64,000 bases of DNA from Lottia gigantea (Eukaryota > Mollusca > Gastropoda > Lottiidae), in assembly GCF_000327385.1 (NCBI RefSeq), contig NW_008709379.1, forward strand, positions 2,090,858 to 2,154,857, read 5' to 3'. The notes below the pieces were generated by a model. The model saw nothing but the letters and a program-made list of their open reading frames with translations, did not search any database and was not told the DNA's origin. This document shows positions 33,131 through 46,406 of this stretch, in pieces; within the stretch, counting starts at the first letter, position 1; the number at the start of each line of letters is the position of its first letter. The translations under genes were made by a program, and so were the position numbers.

Positions 33131-36100
33131 GGCTTCCGCATTCGGTATCTCAACCTCCTCTATGTAATTTGTACCTCCAGTTCCCGTAGGATGATGCACC
33201 ACTGTCTCTCACTCTCAGTTTGTGCCCTTTGAAATTAAAATTATTTGAACAACGCCACGCTTTCGGAATTACGATTTTCATACCTTTAATTCCATTTCCT
33301 GTCCACCTGATATACCCATCATTCGAGTGTCAACTTCAAGTTCTGGTATATTACTGACAACACGTACTGTATTCAAATAAAAGTGTTCGATGCTGGGTGC
33401 TAACTAATGGGTTGTGATAGTACACACTTGAGATCTAATAACTGTTTTAGCAGCATCGTTTGGCATTTTAGGGCACGTGATTTCTCAGATATTCCAACTT
33501 CTTTAACTACCGGAAGCACGTGGCATACACGTTCTGAAATCAAACTCTATTGTGTTATATTTTACTGAAGAAGGTGCTGATAGTTATATCTGTTTTGTGC
33601 TCAGTAATCCCTCTCTTCTTCCTTCAACGAAGTACACTGTACTCTAAACAAAATTCCACCCCCCCCCCCCCCCTTTCGCAATATACTTCTATACTTGTCT
33701 TACTTCATTATCAAATTATCCAAATTAGAAAATTGGAACGTAACACTTCAATTCATTTCAATTCTGTTTATAAATAATTTATGGTAAACTAAACTAAACT
33801 GATTTTAATATTGCCTGTTGACCAAGTCCCTTTTATTCATAATGAATTGTAGGCCTACCACTTTTCTCATCCATTTAAAACGTTACTGAACACGAAATTT
33901 TGGTTGTGGCTGATCTGCTGATCCAAATGGAGATGGACCATTAATATCAGCCAGTGTTCATGCTGAGCTGAAGCTTTTGCACATTCTGCCCGTTTTCTGT
34001 GAGTAAAGATGTATGTTTAAATCAGATAAAGTTGTTTTATTTTGATTAATATTTAAAAGGTCGATGTTGTCGATAATATTTCCAGCCATGTATTTATATG
34101 CCATGATGGATGAACGTTTTCCTGTTTCCGGTAAAACATCATTAGTTTACTGGGTTTCCATTACATTTTATTATTGATAATTTCAAGCTTTTCTGAGAGG
34201 AATAACAAATTTCTAAGTTGTTAAATTTGTTTTTAATGTGAAAACGAGATTCTTGCTTTCATCTCATTGCTATGATGCCCCCCACCCCCTCATCAACTTC
34301 ATCTCCAAAAGAAAATTGAAGAGCATGGAATGTGTTATAGTTTGTAAAAGGCATTTCAGTGTGAAGATTGTTCAAGAGCAGTAAATTCTATTATCAATGG
34401 TCCTCGGCGGGAGGAATTAGCATCATTGTTTTCTTTTCATTAAAATGACATGGATACAAATATATTTCACCAATCCTTTTTGGTAGTGCAATATTAAGGT
34501 GTCGTAAGTTGTACCGCCCTGCATTGCATTTACCATGTGTATCAATTAAATGTTATTTAATCTCAACCTGTCCACAACATGTGGGTGGGTGTCATTTACC
34601 ATTAACAATATAGGCCCTCAAACTCGTGGTCTTTCTGACATAACTTAGATTAGAAAAAAAGATAAAGAAAAAATAGCAGCATTGATTGACACTTCTAGCG
34701 TAATCTAGGGCTTCGCTTCGACACTCCGAGCTATATTCTTCGAATACACTGCATTTTATTTCGAACGAGACAGTTCATGAATGTGGGGGTACTTGTCGAA
34801 ACCATTTTAGAATGTTTTAAAGGAAAGTTATTGACAATTCTCTGTGAAATTATTATGTATTGACTATTGACTGAACTGACAGAACTATTTCGGTAATATG
34901 TTTCAGTTAATCCTTGTCCTTGGCGTGGACTCCAGTTGGACTCCTGCCAGCGCTTCGGTACCAAAATCCTGCCTCGGATCGTGTTATTGTTAGGTACAAA
35001 GCAAATCATTTCTTTGACCCACTATCAAGAGTATTTCAGTTTCCCTTGCTATTTTCTGGAAATCTCGAGCAAATGAGGAAGATAGGGGGCTCAATAACAA
35101 AGTCAAATCCGATACACAGTAATCCAAAACTGGAATCTTCCATTCAAATGAAAAGTCGGAAATCTTCATTCTGCACATCTCAGCTGAAAACTGAGCTTAT
35201 AAACTCTACCACCGTATTGTGTTTCCAATCGTCCAAATCAACTTTCTATTATTCCGACCATATTTTAATTAAGTTAAGAATTGTATGTCCGTCTAAGGCT
35301 ATGTTTAAACAATGCCAGAGTAAATAATGAATCAGTGTGCTCTCGAATGAGTTTAATCTTACCACGGTAGAGACAATAACTTTCGGACAATGGTCACTCA
35401 ATCTGGCCAATTTCTCATATTGGTTATAAGAACGATTTAAACACAATGGAATCTCCATTAACCCTTTCAATGCCTCGATGAATGAGTCAATATGATAATG
35501 CACATAATGAATTAAGCTGGACTGTTATTCTTGATAAAGGCGAAACGAGAAGTTTAAGAGGCGAATTTGAGCAACATGAAGGAGGGGAAAGGAATGTATT
35601 GTTGCAAAACCTACTCTGTCAAATACCTATATTTTAATAAATATCCGTCTTGTGTTCAAAAATATACTCGCAGTATAGTTCATATACATTTATTGGGCAG
35701 GCTCAATTTTATCATTCCGCTGATCAATTTCGCACCATGACAGAAAACGTAGGGCCTAAAGGGTTAACAGAATTTTAATCCCTTAACAATGATATGACTT
35801 CAATCCTTTGGGATTCGGATAAAGAATGTAGTCATGTGATTATCTAAGATTTGACAAATTGAAAGTAGAGATTGATAGAAATGATAAAGTGAAAGTAAAT
35901 GAACTGTTATTGTGATAAGGCTACCGGTGTTTGTATTTTTTGGGATATCTTTTCTTTATCTTGATTGTGACTGATCTGGAAGAAATGTCAAATGTTTTGC
36001 ACCTGTCAGCCCCCGGTCATTTACTCTGGGCGCATTGTGCAGCATCCTTATTCACTTTGAGGTAACTAGATTTAATGCCAACTAGTTCATGGTAAATAGC

Positions 36101-37132
36101 CACTGCTCTAGTTCATAAAAACTAAAATGGATGAAAAAAGGATATCCTAGTCCAATTTGGTTTTGGTGCGATCTGCAAACCAACCACGGATGAAAGAACG
36201 GTCAAAATTTAAAGATTCAACCTGCACAAAAGCAAATACAATCTCTGGCAGTTTCATTAACATGTATCAAAATAGAACCCCCGTCGATTGTCAATACACC
36301 CCTCTCTCATTAAACCACAATACTCCCAACTTCAATATAATTGTTTCAAAATAAGTATCCTTTAAACTTTTAGTGATGACGTAATAATGGCGTAATCGAC
36401 GTAACGATGTCAGCGATATTGCACCACGTTTCAAAACAATCAAACGGAAGTTCGCCAGGTTAGAAACGCCCTCTGGTGGTTAATATATTACACAGACGCC
36501 TCCTTTAACAAGAATGGCCATTTACAGGGCTTTAATAATGGATTACGCGTTATCAACCTTGAAATAAGTTTGATTTCAAATATTCTATCCTTTTCCGAAA
36601 ATATAAAAGGGGCTATTGGCGACAACGTTCCATTTGGCGTATCCGTATACACTTCTTGTTATTTCAATTAAAAAAAAAGCAATATTTGAATGAAAAAAGA
36701 GCACAACTGAAAAGAGAGCATTTTTTTTACCAGATCCCTCTCCGATGTTTTTTGTTAAGTCTGTTTTTCTCATTTTTCATGCATATTGAATCTCGGCTAT
36801 TGTTCTTCGTGATCTGGTTCCATATTTCCTTGGTCGAAATTCATTATTTGGGAATTAACGATTGACAATATAACCAATATTACTAATCAACGGAACTGGG
36901 TCAACTGTTTCTTTCCGATATATTAATAATCTGGAAATATGGTCCGTTGATGATACAATATTATCGAATAATTTATACATTAATATACCGGTCATGGTGA
37001 TCATTTTCAAGAAAGAGAAAAGAGGCAGACCCGACTTTGTACACCCCCACACTTTAATTTTTTTTTAATCACTTTAAAATGTGATGGCACTTGCTCAACA
37101 CTCTCACCTGATGTTTCCTAGAAACGCCACTG
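33131..37132. other. Long intergenic stretch
   Basis: No gene is supported. It holds a C15 homopolymer at 33659-33673 and a GC-richer patch at about 34905-34985 where all three plus frames are open, including the 137-codon frame ending at 35327. It ends in a hAT-like terminus, GAAACGCCACTG (37121-37132), for which no partner end was found. Confidence 0.4.
33659..33673. repeat. Poly(C) run, C15
   Basis: Fifteen consecutive C residues. The true length is unreliable because such runs are error-prone in sequencing and assembly. Confidence 0.85.
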
Positions 37133-37406
37133 CCCAGTAGTAGAGTGGCATTAGGTGTCTGATCAGCAAAAGCTATACAACTTTATCATATCATGCGGTC
37201 AATATGATCCAAACTGGGGCCTCAGAAGAATAAGAGTAGAGTTTCTGACAGGGATGTTAAATTGACAAACCCAGTAGTAGATTGGAACAAACAGTCCAGA
37301 AAGAAAAACAATGCTTCACCTATCTGATATCATATGGTCATTATAATTCAGACCAATGGAATCAAAATTTGGTAAAGAAATCAGTAACGGACACAACAAA
37401 GTAGAT
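37133..37406. repeat. Diverged tandem duplication, 137-bp period
   Basis: CCCAGTAGTAGA occurs at 37133-37144 and 37270-37281. The following sequences align weakly but in register, for example ATATCATGCGGTCAATATGA against ATATCATATGGTCATTATAA. Two old copies are visible. Confidence 0.5.
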
Positions 37407-37587
37407 AATCTGATCATTATGATATATGTTCTGTCTAATATATCGATTGATTGATTCTATTGATTACCAGCCCATAGTTCTACATCCGGTTTATTCAATA
37501 TTTCAGGTCAACGTATTCTGTAAAGTGAACTAATTATGATTTAGTAGTTTGTAAGACAAAACATCTGAATAATGTCTTTCTTTCCAG

Positions 37588-37808
37588 TTGATATCCAATC
37601 TAATTATATCACACCTGAAGAAATTACGTTTCGTGGTTCTTATAGATTCAAGGTTTCATTCCACCATAAAAAAAAACTACGTCTAGTTGTTCCAATGTGG
37701 CGATTAATTCTGAGACTCGCATGTTGCAGATTGTGCACGTTTGATTTATCGACGGATGAAAATATTCAATCACAATTGAATTCCACCATACATTTACTAT
37801 TTTGGTAG
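37588..37808 (+). CDS. Candidate terminal exon, ~73 codons, unknown
   Basis: A strong acceptor, TGTCTTTCTTTCCAG, ends at 37587 and is followed by an open frame that runs to a TAG at 37806-37808, beginning DIQSNYITPEEITFRGSYRF. An ATTAAA hexamer follows about 10 nt after the stop and could be a polyadenylation signal. A possible donor (TTCAAG|GTTTCA) lies inside. The predicted segment is basic with clustered cysteines (LACCRLC). No domain is recognised, and the frame also has an in-frame ATG inside the pyrimidine tract. It is low-confidence. Confidence 0.22.
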
Positions 37809-37840
37809 GGAAGAACATTAAAGGCTATAAGCTGATGAAG

Positions 37841-37996
37841 CAGTGGCGGAGCCGAAGGGGTTGGCGGAGGAGTACCCCCCACATCCCTTGCAGCCCCAAA
37901 GGCATGTTTTTCTGGCAAAAATCTCATAACGTGTTAGAAATTCGGACAACCTCAGGTATTTCACCCCCCTCGGACGTAGACCAGGCTCCGCCACTG
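37841..37996. mobile_element. hAT MITE, 156 bp, 8-bp TSD
   Basis: Perfect 13-bp terminal inverted repeats, CAGTGGCGGAGCC and GGCTCCGCCACTG, are flanked by perfect 8-bp target-site duplications TGATGAAG (37833-37840 and 37997-38004). CAGTGGCGG-type termini and an 8-bp TSD are classic for hAT. It is far too short for a transposase and is a deletion-type non-autonomous copy. Its higher GC content makes it stand out. Perfect ends suggest a fairly recent insertion. Confidence 0.95.
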
Positions 37997-38470
37997 TGAT
38001 GAAGCAAAGATTCACACTGCTCTAAAAACCATATATGCCACTGACATCGAAATCTTATCAGAATTTAGATCGTCTATAGATGATAATAGATACATGTCTT
38101 TATATTTATAATGTTTGACACGCAACCATCATAATCTACCATTGATCTACCGGATAAGTTGTGTACTCTAATTATTGCTTTCATAATTGCTTTCTGTCTG
38201 CAAATTTATTTGCACGATACTTGCTTAATTGGTCAATTATTTTCGTACTTATTGATCATGTTGACTGGCATTTTTCACCGAAGAATGTATAATACTGTAT
38301 CATATTTAACATCGTGTTATAGGATCTAGTAGGCACCGAAAAACTACTATAATACATTACATGCCGTTTAGCAGAAGCCACTTGTAAGAAAATTGCTACG
38401 ATCGAGCCCATTTTGTTTCGCATGTATCCCGTTAAATTTATACTGTAAATATTTAACGATGTGTTGTATG

Positions 38471-38873
38471 AAGGACTGCAACGAGTCACCGATGAATCGA
38501 TGAACCACGATTCTTTCCCTCTTACCGATGCATTGCGTTCGATAAAAATAATGGTGATGTATCAGCACGATAAATTCTTAACCCTCTTTTATAACAAATG
38601 ACACAGAATCCTCGTGAATATAAGAAATTGTGTCATGTTTTCATTTTCCAAGTATGATTTTTACATCAAATTTGAGATTGAGATTTTTCCACAATTCCTT
38701 AATTTTAAATGTTCTCAAGTTCTTAATAGTGACAAAATTGTTACAAATTTCTACTATTTTTTCTCTTTCCATCTCTAATAAATGAATCGCGATAATTATC
38801 GCAATAAATCGTATCGTTTAGTGAGTATCGTATAGTGTATAGAATTGCAACTTCCAGAATCGTTGCAGCCCTA
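38471..38873. mobile_element. hAT-type non-autonomous element, 403 bp
   Basis: Left end AAGGACTGCAACGA and right end TCGTTGCAGCCCTA are inverted repeats with two mismatches. Flanking 8-bp duplications are GTTGTATG (38463-38470) and GTTGTATT (38874-38881), 7 of 8 matching. An AGGGCTGCAACGA-type terminus with an 8-bp TSD fits hAT. The interior includes a perfect 14-bp palindrome, GCGATAATTATCGC (38789-38802), and no transposase frame. Mismatched ends suggest it is older than the 37.8-kb copy. Confidence 0.82.
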
Positions 38874-38881
38874 GTTGTATT

Positions 38882-41800
38882 ATCTAGTAGCCACTATTAA
38901 TTAAGCAACTTCTATCATGGTCATTGTTTTCCAATCGCAGACCAAGGATTTCTCCGAATTTCAGTATAGTTACCATTATATCTGGACTCATTACTGTTAA
39001 CAAGTTAATGAAACTGCAGTAACCATATTCCGATGTAGGGATAAATCTGCAGTTGTAAATCTAATGTAGTGTTATTCTCATTCTATTTCTACTGTATCTA
39101 GTATGCCCATCTTAGAAAGTTTCTTCGGTAGGAGTCCAGTTATTTTCCAATAATTTCGTAACATAGTAGTGACCATAAATACAATATGAAGGGGAAAAAA
39201 TATTGTGAATTTTACATGAAAATACTATTGTCATTTACTAAGTACTTTTATGTTCCCAAGTGATATCACTTCATGCTTCCAGAAAGATCAATTTATTCCT
39301 CAGTAATTTACATATCATGATATAAAACTACCATTTATTGTCATCTTTAACGGTTCCTTTTTGACCTCGTGTCGTGTCACTACCAGATAACCTTTATAGA
39401 CTTGACCCTCTGCTGGATAATTACCTAGAATCCAAGATGGCCCCCAGTGTCGTCTGCCATCGACAATCTGATTTCGGAAGAAAATAAGTAACGGTGTCCT
39501 ATTGGCGGGAGAAAATCAGTTTTGGAAGAAGAAAGTGATTACATTTGTCTACTGGGGGTAAAGATAGAATTATATAGCAGATTAAAATAAGGTATATTTA
39601 CTGTGGTTCTATTCCCTTGATACCATAGTTTAAATACAATATACTCCGCGGATTCAGGACAATTAAGATACATGTCGATATGATGTTTCTATCTGGTATC
39701 TTAGATGATATCAATTCCTGCGAACATTTTATCACTAATTATAAGAAATCTGAAACATACTTTCAAAACCATCGTTTAGGCAAATCCAGAATACAGTGCT
39801 TCAACCCTGGATCACCATGTTGTTCTTTGCTTACCAGACTTTGATATTCATTGGTGTTCTGAAAGTAGTAATAACCTCTTGGTTTCTGGATTAGCTTTTT
39901 GCTGCAAGGGGTACAAGATCCAGATCAAGCAACTTTTTCATATCATGTTGCCAAATGTGTTGTCAGAATAATTGACTAATTGGTTGACAAAAATAATGAC
40001 TGATATTGTATTTACAGGTATGTAAATTCTTCTAAGAATTAATTGATATTCATCATCAGGAGAACTCAAGCCACCAGCAATTCCACTTTTCACTCAATTT
40101 ATAAATGAGTGCATGTTAAATACATTTCATCGTCATGGACAGGGTCCCTGCACAGATTAAAGCTAAAAAAATATGCATCACGGCCATTGATCCACAAATT
40201 TTGGTAGCGAGCTAGCCACAGGTCCCAGCCAGTCCGAATCTGAATGATTAAAATCAAACAGTGCATGTATACACTACTCTGTAGGTGGTACTCTGAAAGC
40301 AAAGTTCCTTTCTTTCTAAAAGTGGTCAGCCATCTTAAAATCTTGCATAAGTTTCTATAAATAAATTGAAATCTGACCAAAGTTTAATCTAATAATGTAT
40401 AATATTACAATCAACTCCAATACAGTATCTTCGACCACGCAGACTTGATCCGAATGTAGCAGAACTCAAGCGGAATTAACCATTCTTTATTGAGAAGATG
40501 TAAACCATGTAGTTTTATTTAATCATATAATATATAATCAACTTAATGAAGACATTTTTGTGACATTTTGTAGATGTGTGTCACACTGTGAACCGTACAT
40601 AAGGCAATTTACTGTATATTTCTCGCGTTCTTTTTATTCTGATAAAATAATGTACATGTATATTCTTATGATTTGCATTGAAAGAAAGAAACAAAGAAAG
40701 AGAGCACAAAGTTCAATGGACTGTTTTAATATGGATCCAAGAATGTATTCACAGAATACTCGCTAATTCATTTACTGATTTTATTTTAGTATTTGAAGCA
40801 GAATCAATTCCTATATTTAATCTTTCAGAGAAACAATCCGTAAATTGTGTTTGATAGGATACACATAATTCAATATAAGGGACGAGAATCGATTGTAGAA
40901 AATGCTACAATATACTGTTTAAAGTGTACAGTAAACACAGGGCAATATCAGCAATAACTCACAGTAAACACAGAGCAATATTGCCATGGTATATGAATAA
41001 CAACACAAAGTTAATTATCAAACTATTTAGATATAAATTAATAACTAATTACTGATTATAGATTTAGTATATTTCTCACATACCGTATACACAGTAATAA
41101 ATCACATTGGACATGACTGGAATATCAATTTGTTTTTAGCGAGATTAAGATTCATTTTGCTTGACCTCATTGATCGCAATTAGCAATACCAAGATAGTCT
41201 AAATAATCCTTGCAATTAATCTAAACCTTTTTTCAATATTGACTTTTTTGTTTCATTTAGTTGACGCCACCAACAACCAATTAAAGTAATATTTATAGTA
41301 ACCATTGGACCAGACAAATCATGACAATCTTCTACGATTGTGTTCGATGAGGATCTGATACAACATCAAGGGTCAAAGTAAAGGATATCTGAAGAATTAG
41401 TTCCTCTTTCTGGTACTTTTAAATTCTTTATATCTTACTGCACCCAAACTTTTAAATTTAATAATCACATGGAGAAAACTGGCATTTAACTATCCAAATC
41501 CCAATCTTTAAATTAAAATCCGTCCGTCAAAATAAACAACAGCAATTCTGGATCATTAAAGACGAGATGACAAAGCACGGGAGTCTTGAGTAAAGAATAA
41601 GAGCAAGTGCACTATCTAAGGTCTTATTCAAGCATAAACCAAATAACAGTTACTGGTTGATATACAAAAGAAGCTACCAAAGTAAGTTCTCAAGATTGGT
41701 TCATCAGCAATTTCTGGTATTTCTTTTACACCATGAAGATCGTTGTCGCCATAATGAAGTAGGGGTCTAATTAAGTACATAATATATAAATATTTATAAT

Positions 41801-43407
41801 AATTAATAATCATAATTAAGGATATAGTTAACCTTCGACAGTAATTGAGGTCATTGGGTCTCATGGTTAACAAATCATCTCGCCATAGGCCAAATGACTA
41901 TATTTCTATCGAAGTCAAGGTTGGGGAAACTCCAAAACATCTGATGAAATTGTCGTCAGTGATGGAAGCTCTACATAGTCCCTTTTAGTGCATGGACCAC
42001 AACATGAGCGATCAGTGCTTATTTCGTCTTTTGAAACATCGACACTGATTTAGATCTTTTGCAGTCTTTTGGGGATTGCTCATCTTCGTTGGTGGAGCAT
42101 GCCAAAACTCATGTCATAACCTTCTAGTATATATCAACATAGCCTACTTAGAAAAGGTTACTGATCATATTTTCCATTTGTCAGTGACTCTCCTTTTTTT
42201 AAAATTATTTTAGATGTAATTAATAGTAGTCAATGTATAAAGCTTTAAACAAGAAATTATATTAAAGTTGAAACGTTATCAGCGCAGTTCAAAGAGATAT
42301 TTTTTCACTCTGAAACTTTAGACTGACACTGTTTTGACTTTTACTTTTAAAAACAATTCAATATGTTTAAAAAATAAAGTTTGACAGTTAAGAAATCAAG
42401 AGGGTGTCATCACCTTGACAATAGTTGTTATGGGAACGGGAAATCCGGCAGACGTGAATCTCGACTTGTTGATGAATGTATATACCCTTGGGTCACATAT
42501 CGCTTTCTATTGTTGCTAACGTGGCAGTTTATTCAGCTGATGATGCATGTTGGTCGGTGCCTAATACGTATATTGATAGTCCCTTAATCCCAAGAGTGGG
42601 TTGTTTTCTGGAAGGGGCAATAATGGCGCAAATCTTAATTTGTTTTATGTGCTATGTCCGTATATCAAATACCAACATAGTACAGTAAACAGAGTAAAAT
42701 GTCTGGCTCCCGGATCAATTTTGATAGGAACAACTTACTGCTCTACTATAAAGTTATAGCCTTCGAAAGGAAAATTCATCCGCATCACGAATAATTAAAC
42801 AAAATCACTGACTGCCTGAATATCGTTACACTTGTGTGTTGTTAGATTGTTGAAACAGCTTCTCTAAGGATCTGGGAAACGAATGCAGGGTGTTGAAATA
42901 CACATTCAAGGCATGGTTCGTGTATATATGTTATCCCTCGGGATGTTCCCTCGGGGTTCTGACTTCAACTTACATCGCCTATTATTAGTGAACTGGTTTA
43001 TCCCAAGAGTTGAATTTGAAGACTGAAAGGTTTGGAGTTATTTTTCATGTAAACATGTGACAGTGTATTTAGATGGTTGTTTGTTGTGTCAACTGCAACT
43101 CACTAAATCTCACACTCAAAACTTTCTATTAAATTTTATTACAAACAGTGGTATCCTAAGGGTGTGTACTGTATTGGAACTCCGAATCCTAATCACAAGG
43201 AGAAATGTACTGTCCCAACACAATTTTGAGTCATCCAGACATAAAGCGACATACAGCCGACAAACTCAATAGAGAATACATAAACATGAAATGATCCAAT
43301 AGTCATCCTGCATCTTTCAAGATTAAAATAAATGACTTTTCATTGAATGAGAAAAAATCTTCCTGTACCGTTGTAATATTCATAGTAATAATACAAAAGT
43401 AGTAGTA
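38882..43407. other. Long intergenic stretch
   Basis: No gene is supported. Isolated motifs include an AAGATGGC (YY1-like) site near 39433 and an ATGGCG-started short frame near 42624. Confidence 0.4.
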
Positions 43408-43411
43408 TTAA

Positions 43412-43723
43412 AGGGATTGTAAAGAGGTTTTCTAAAAAATTTATGTGTATCGGGTTGATTGATTTCATCAATTTGCACCATTTCAATTGTCAGTTAGATG
43501 TCTGTGGTTCCTGTAATTTCACAAAAAAGAAGTGTTGGACGACGTCACTAATCACAAAATAATATGCATTAGGCTTTTCGCAACATGGGACGTCAACAAA
43601 CCATTAATATTATTGGAATTGTAGGAACCACAGACGTCAGATTGAAAATTGCAATGGTGCAAATTGATACTATCTGTGTCCCCGATACATATACAAAATT
43701 TACAAAACCTCTTTACAATCCCT
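43412..43723. mobile_element. Palindromic MITE, 312 bp, TTAA target duplication
   Basis: Very long inverted repeats cover nearly the whole element: about 110 bp from 43412 (AGGGATTGTAAAGAGGTTTT) pair with about 112 bp ending at 43723 (CCTCTTTACAATCCCT), with scattered mismatches. A roughly 90-bp centre contains further imperfect symmetry. TTAA occurs on both sides (43408-43411 and 43724-43727). A TTAA target points to the piggyBac or Kolobok superfamilies; the purine-rich AGGG terminus fits Kolobok slightly better. The 60- and 69-codon open frames across it are products of the palindrome. Confidence 0.85.
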
Positions 43724-43996
43724 TTAACACTCACTTATTACCTTTTTGTAGCCGAGTATTGTTATACAATATTCAGCAGGGTTACTTCCTCTAGGTTAGG
43801 TTCATCACAATGTCAGCTTTAGCTGGAAGCAACCAACTCAACCAATCAATCTTCAGACTGGAAAGGATGGGTGACTGTTTCAACGAACAAAGCTTTAGTT
43901 AGTCAAAGAGTATAGATCTAAACACCTCATTTTCAAATTATATAAATTATATTTATAGTATGAATGATTCTTTCTGTATGTTTGCTCTGTTCCTTT

Positions 43997-44185
43997 TCAA
44001 CTATGGCATTGAGACAGATACATGAAAATGTACCATCTGATTATTCCTTGAAGATGACCTGTAGCCGCAGGGGTCAATAAAAGTTTGGCCATGGTCAATC
44101 TTTGTTTATCCAACACCTTGTTAGTAAATGATGCCAGGAGTGTAAAAGGCGGGAGATGGAGGGCTTCCGCCATGTTTTGAATCAA
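43997..44185 (-). CDS. Candidate first coding exon or small ORF (MAEALHLPPF...)
   Basis: The AAAACATGGCGGAAGC context is a near-ideal Kozak start (A at -3, G at +4) and also a YY1/ETS-like initiator motif. The frame runs for 62 codons from an upstream ATG, or 58 from the ATGGCG, and is GC-richer than its surroundings. A possible donor, AACAAG|GTGTTG, occurs about 19 codons in. The predicted peptide begins MAEALHLPPFTLLASFTNK. No family is recognised. It could be a promoter-proximal first exon or chance. Confidence 0.22.
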   Translation of the reverse strand: MIQNMAEALHLPPFTLLASFTNKVLDKQRLTMAKLLLTPAATGHLQGIIRWYIFMYLSQCHS

Positions 44186-46037
44186 ATCAAAGCGTGAAAT
44201 TTAATGGAGGAGTTCTTCCCTACGGCATTCATTTCCAGATGTAATTGATTCCATTCCGGATTACTGTTACCAGACAATCAAATAGAATTTATCAATAAGT
44301 GTAATATAGACCAAATGCCCGCCATTATTTTGACTTCTGCTTCTGATTAGTTTGTCGTCTGATCTTAAATTCTTCGTCTGCTTAAATAAATACAAGATAT
44401 TCAACAATAAATGTGATTGAAATGCATTTCACGTGCATTGTGAACTTTACTGATGTATGTCTATCATTTCACATATGTTTTGATAGTTTTTGTTAAAATG
44501 GTTTTCAAGTCATATGGATGGCAGCTTCAGATTCTGACGTTTTTTAACTTTTTTCAATTACAGCGTGTTTTTCGTTTAAAATAAAAAAAAAACAATTCCC
44601 CAAATAGGATTTAAATTAATTTTTGGGATTTTTTTTTCACCATAGTATGGCTTTTTGATTATGACTCAAAATCGATGGTTTGCAGCTGGGGCATATTCCC
44701 CCTTTTAACAGTTAAAACAAGAATTAACTTTTCGGCATCATTTTTACGTCTAATTTTGAAAACAGATTTGTAAATGGGGACATAATATGACTGTTAAAAC
44801 TGTTACTATTAATAATTATTGCCACCAAAATATGAGGATCTACACATCTACTTCTATCACAATTTGACGACTCCATTAAACCTAATCCACCTTTAAACCA
44901 AAACTGTTAAAATCGATGACTTTCATCAAAATGTCGACTGGTTGCTAAGAAAGGTATAGATTATTGGTAAACGAGACTTTACGAGATCAAATAAAACATG
45001 GTGGATTAAAAAGTCTCTCAGTGGAAGTGACAATATTTTAACTCCAATCGATCACAACACTTCAATATTTACCTTAAAGAACACTCGCTTTATTTTTGTT
45101 TGCGGAAGGATCAGCAGGACAAGTTGGAACTTTTTATCTTTCTTCTACTTCTAGTCTAGAGTTGACATTGGTCAGTCCCCTATTTCGCGTTCCTTTTTGC
45201 ATGGAACTGTGCCTTTAGAACGATTTCCCTTCGTGAGACTGAAGCTTGAGCTTTATTGCGTATCCTATTGCTATCGGGACATACCAGAGCATCCATAGCT
45301 AATAATGGTGTACCTTGTTGACAAAGAGTGATAATAAATTGTATCACGATAGCCTTGAAATCTGGAGTTTATTTCAGATAAGCATTTGCTGCAAATCCTC
45401 CTTTTTTTTTTATATTAAATATGTCTTAGAATAATATGTTTTGGACAAAAAAAGGTTATAATATGAATATTATCAGACTACGTCTTTCTAGCAAGGAACT
45501 CTGTCAATAATTTGTATTGGGAGCAACATCTAATCTCTTACACTGTATTGGTTGCAACATAGTGATGTCAACCGGGGTTTTGCGTCCTTGGGATCTACAC
45601 CTATAGAATGTTTCTCTATGAAGACGTTGATTCATTTTCTACATTGTTATAGTCAACCTGGTAAACAACCTAAAAAATAGGAATCTTTTCAGAAAATACT
45701 ATACATCAAACAATAACCTGAAGTATTCCAAGACATTGCCAGGAACCGTTAAGAATGTAGAACTATTTAAAGAAATGGATTCACTCTAGCTAATGATTAT
45801 AAAATAGACACTTTATTTTCGACAGGAAATTAAATACGAGATACTTAGTTAAACCAATTTGAAATTTACATCTAGACACGGAAATTAACACCATTTTTTA
45901 TACTTAACTTGTGCTTCTACAAACATTTCTTCATTCAACAAGCCAATAGTTCCTTTTTATTTATGTTGTACTTGAACGTTAACTTTGCAGTCGATAAAAT
46001 TTGCATTCAACCCAGTTAAAGGCCAACACAATCTTAC
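44186..46037. other. Intergenic or intronic stretch
   Basis: No gene is supported. A patch at about 45535-45610 has open minus-strand frames beside a CAGT|GTAAGA donor-like site, but its acceptor is poor. Confidence 0.4.
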
Positions 46038-46119
46038 CTAAATGAAAGTGGTTTACGTTTGGCATATTCCTCAATCGGAGAGAAGCAGTTTTGTAGTTTG
46101 CTGAGAATTTGATTTTGGA
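46038..46119 (-). CDS. Candidate internal exon, 63 or 82 nt
   Basis: On the minus strand a strong donor, TTTAG|GTAAGA (intron from 46037), ends an open segment reading ...NCFSPIEEYAKRKPLSFR. Acceptor choices are AAATTCTCAG (exon from 46100, 63 nt) or CTGTAG (exon from 46119, 82 nt). Only the 82-nt form has the phase to follow the candidate exon at 48109-48195, with a 2-kb intron between them. The peptide is plausible but not recognised. Confidence 0.28.
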
Positions 46120-46406
46120 CTACAGACTACAGTGGTTTGCTTAAAAGTTATGTTTTTGAACTACAGTTCTCATCTCAATCGGACAGAATTGGGCTTGTGG
46201 TGTGGCTAATTGACCCCCATAACAATATGACTCAATGCTTCATAGCAACGCGTCTTATCTGGTATCACTGGATTTAGGCCTTACACCTGGCTAATAAACC
46301 TGACCAGTTACTGTACAGACAACAATATTTATGGTCATAAAATTTCTAATATAAATATTTCTATTCACGGTTTCTCAATATAACAATGCATTTATCATTT
46401 ATCATT

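Noticed and set aside
34914-35327. 137-codon plus-strand open frame
   Set aside because: It begins at a TTG, lies in a GC-richer patch where all three frames are open, shows no domain, and a frame this long is not improbable across six frames of 64 kb.
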